NCBI GenBank assembly: GCA_035546855.1 | Contig: DASZVY010000034.1 | Coordinates: 45,837 to 109,836, forward strand | DNA length: 64,000 nt | Direction of reading: 5' to 3' | Source of the DNA: Nitrobacter sp035546855 | GTDB taxonomy: Bacteria > Pseudomonadota > Alphaproteobacteria > Rhizobiales > Xanthobacteraceae | Shown: positions 63,388-64,000 of the stretch, piece by piece | How the letters are laid out: each line of letters starts with the position of its first letter | Numbering within the stretch: the first letter of the stretch is position 1 | Notes under the pieces: generated by a model | The model's input: the letters and a program-made list of their open reading frames with translations, nothing else | What the model was told of the DNA's origin: nothing | Database searches by the model: none | Translations under genes and position numbers: made by a program

Positions 63388-63723
63388 CTAGCGATCCAGC
63401 ATCTGGTGTTGTGCACAATTCAGGCGTCCTGACAGAACGCAATCCTGCGTATCGCTCATGCGGGCGATATTGGCGGCCAGCCAGATGCCGACGGCGATCA
63501 ATGCAATGGTAAAGGCGCCAGCGGCCGCATTGGCCAGCATGCGGTGACGGAAATCGTCCGGCTCCTCCAGATCCCGCTCGTACCGGGACAAATCGTTCGG
63601 TTCGGGGACGGTTTCGCGCGCGTTGAGTGGGATGCCAGGGCTGCGCGGCCGGGCGAGCGAACGCGGTCGGAACTCGAGCACGACGTGCTCGTCATTCGAT
63701 CGCATAGGCTGCTGCGTCTTCAT
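63388..63723 (-). CDS. Small single-pass membrane protein, unknown
   Basis: 111 aa. About 60 hydrophilic, charged residues (VVLEFRPRSLARPRSPG ...), one membrane segment (about 65-87, NAAAGAFTIALIAVGIWLAA) and a short tail with two Cys (DCVLSGRLNCAQ). Bacteria of this group commonly have such small proteins, but no function is known. ATG 63723 used; ATG 63705 is possible. Confidence 0.65.
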   Translation of the reverse strand: MKTQQPMRSNDEHVVLEFRPRSLARPRSPGIPLNARETVPEPNDLSRYERDLEEPDDFRHRMLANAAAGAFTIALIAVGIWLAANIARMSDTQDCVLSGRLNCAQHQMLDR

Positions 63724-63821
63724 CGCCGTCCGACCAGCGTCAACTCCATGCTTCTATCATACGCGAAAGACTTTGGACACAAAAGTCGTCGCGCATGCAC
63801 AGGTGGCGGGGATTTGGCCGA

Positions 63822-63877
63822 GCTACTCGGTCAGCGCTACTTGGTCGGCACTACTTGGACAGTGCTACTTGGGCAAG
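63822..63877. repeat. Four-copy 14-bp tandem repeat
   Basis: Units start at 63822, 63836, 63850 and 63864; consensus GCTACTTGGTCAGC with one to five changes per copy. The last unit covers the stop codon and the preceding codons of the peroxidase-related gene (minus strand), so the array begins inside coding sequence and runs into the 3' region. Confidence 0.8.
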
Positions 63878-64000
63878 CGACCCATCAGATAGAACTCGTC
63901 ATTGGGCCGCATGCTGATGACATTCGCCATCCTGTTCGAGAGCCCGAAGAATGCGGCGATCGCGGTGATGTCCCAGATGTCATCATCATTGAAGCCGTGA
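63865..64000 (-). CDS. Peroxidase-related (AhpD-like) protein, C-terminal end, cut by window edge
   Basis: Only about 45 residues are in the window: DDDIWDITAIAAFFGLSNRM, ANVISMRPNDEFYLMGR, ending PK and TAG. This tail is typical of the peroxidase-related carboxymuconolactone-decarboxylase-fold family. The catalytic CxxC would lie outside the window. The stop codon is in the 14-bp tandem repeat. Confidence 0.75.
   Translation of the reverse strand, partial: HGFNDDDIWDITAIAAFFGLSNRMANVISMRPNDEFYLMGRLPK

Noticed and set aside
1..64000. CRISPR array, insertion sequence, rRNA or tRNA genes
   Set aside because: No regularly spaced identical repeats, transposase frames, or conserved RNA sequences were recognised in the window.

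Overview
The window looks like a chromosomal segment of an alphaproteobacterium of the Bradyrhizobium/Afipia/Rhodopseudomonas group (Nitrobacteraceae). This is inferred from the GC-rich codon use, the acpXL-type lipid A very-long-chain fatty acid cluster, the psd-pssA and cysS-GNAT-cimA gene orders, class II DAHP synthase, DUF2865 and DUF1289 proteins, and short palindromic intergenic repeats. No rRNA, tRNA, CRISPR array, prophage or intact insertion sequence was seen.

1-16.1 kb is accessory, catabolic DNA. A minus-strand operon (5.3 to 0 kb) encodes a Tat-exported solute-binding protein, two sugar-type ABC permeases, an ATPase, a HutC-type GntR regulator and the start of an AtsA-like arylsulfatase that runs off the left edge. 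Divergent from it is a cluster of amide- and ureide-cleaving enzymes: a cyclic amidohydrolase with Gln in place of the first metal His, an M20 carbamoylase, a dihydropyrimidinase/hydantoinase, a cyclase-family (HxGTHxD) hydrolase and an amidase-signature enzyme. They come with an Asp/Glu-racemase-fold protein whose visible active-site residues resemble arylmalonate decarboxylase, an MHS-type MFS transporter, a FadR-type GntR regulator and a perfect 18-bp palindromic operator candidate between divergent genes. Two broken regulators (LysR and TetR) lie in and at the edge of this region. I read it as an uptake and degradation island for a cyclic imide, ureide or hydantoin-like compound; the substrate is unknown.

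16.5-24.1 kb holds housekeeping and miscellaneous genes: dusA, an orphan membrane histidine kinase with DUF1289 and aspartyl-protease genes, a 3-hydroxyisobutyrate-dehydrogenase-family enzyme, a VOC protein, a secreted beta-propeller and the Mrp Fe-S carrier. Three palindromic elements, each 76 bp long, lie here. 24.3-28.9 kb is a TRAP transporter locus with two paralogous substrate-binding genes facing, across a bidirectional terminator, their presumed dctQM permease genes.

29.2-49.1 kb is core metabolism: moaA, gph, rpiA, gor, class II DAHP synthase, dgkA, nadE, cysS, cimA, a LOG phosphoribohydrolase, an Atm1-like ABC exporter, psd and pssA, with several small secreted or lipoprotein genes between them. 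49.2-58.8 kb carries an RraA-like protein, a motA/motB stator pair with no other flagellar genes, two tandem kup potassium transporters, a rhodanese, an aminotransferase and a polyamine-type binding protein.

58.8-63.1 kb is the acpXL-fabZ-fabF2-fabF1-lpxXL operon that builds the very-long-chain acyl group of lipid A and transfers it. The alcohol dehydrogenase gene found in the rhizobial versions is absent here, and FabF2 has lost its catalytic Cys. The right edge has a small membrane protein, a four-copy 14-bp tandem repeat and the 3' end of a peroxidase-related gene.
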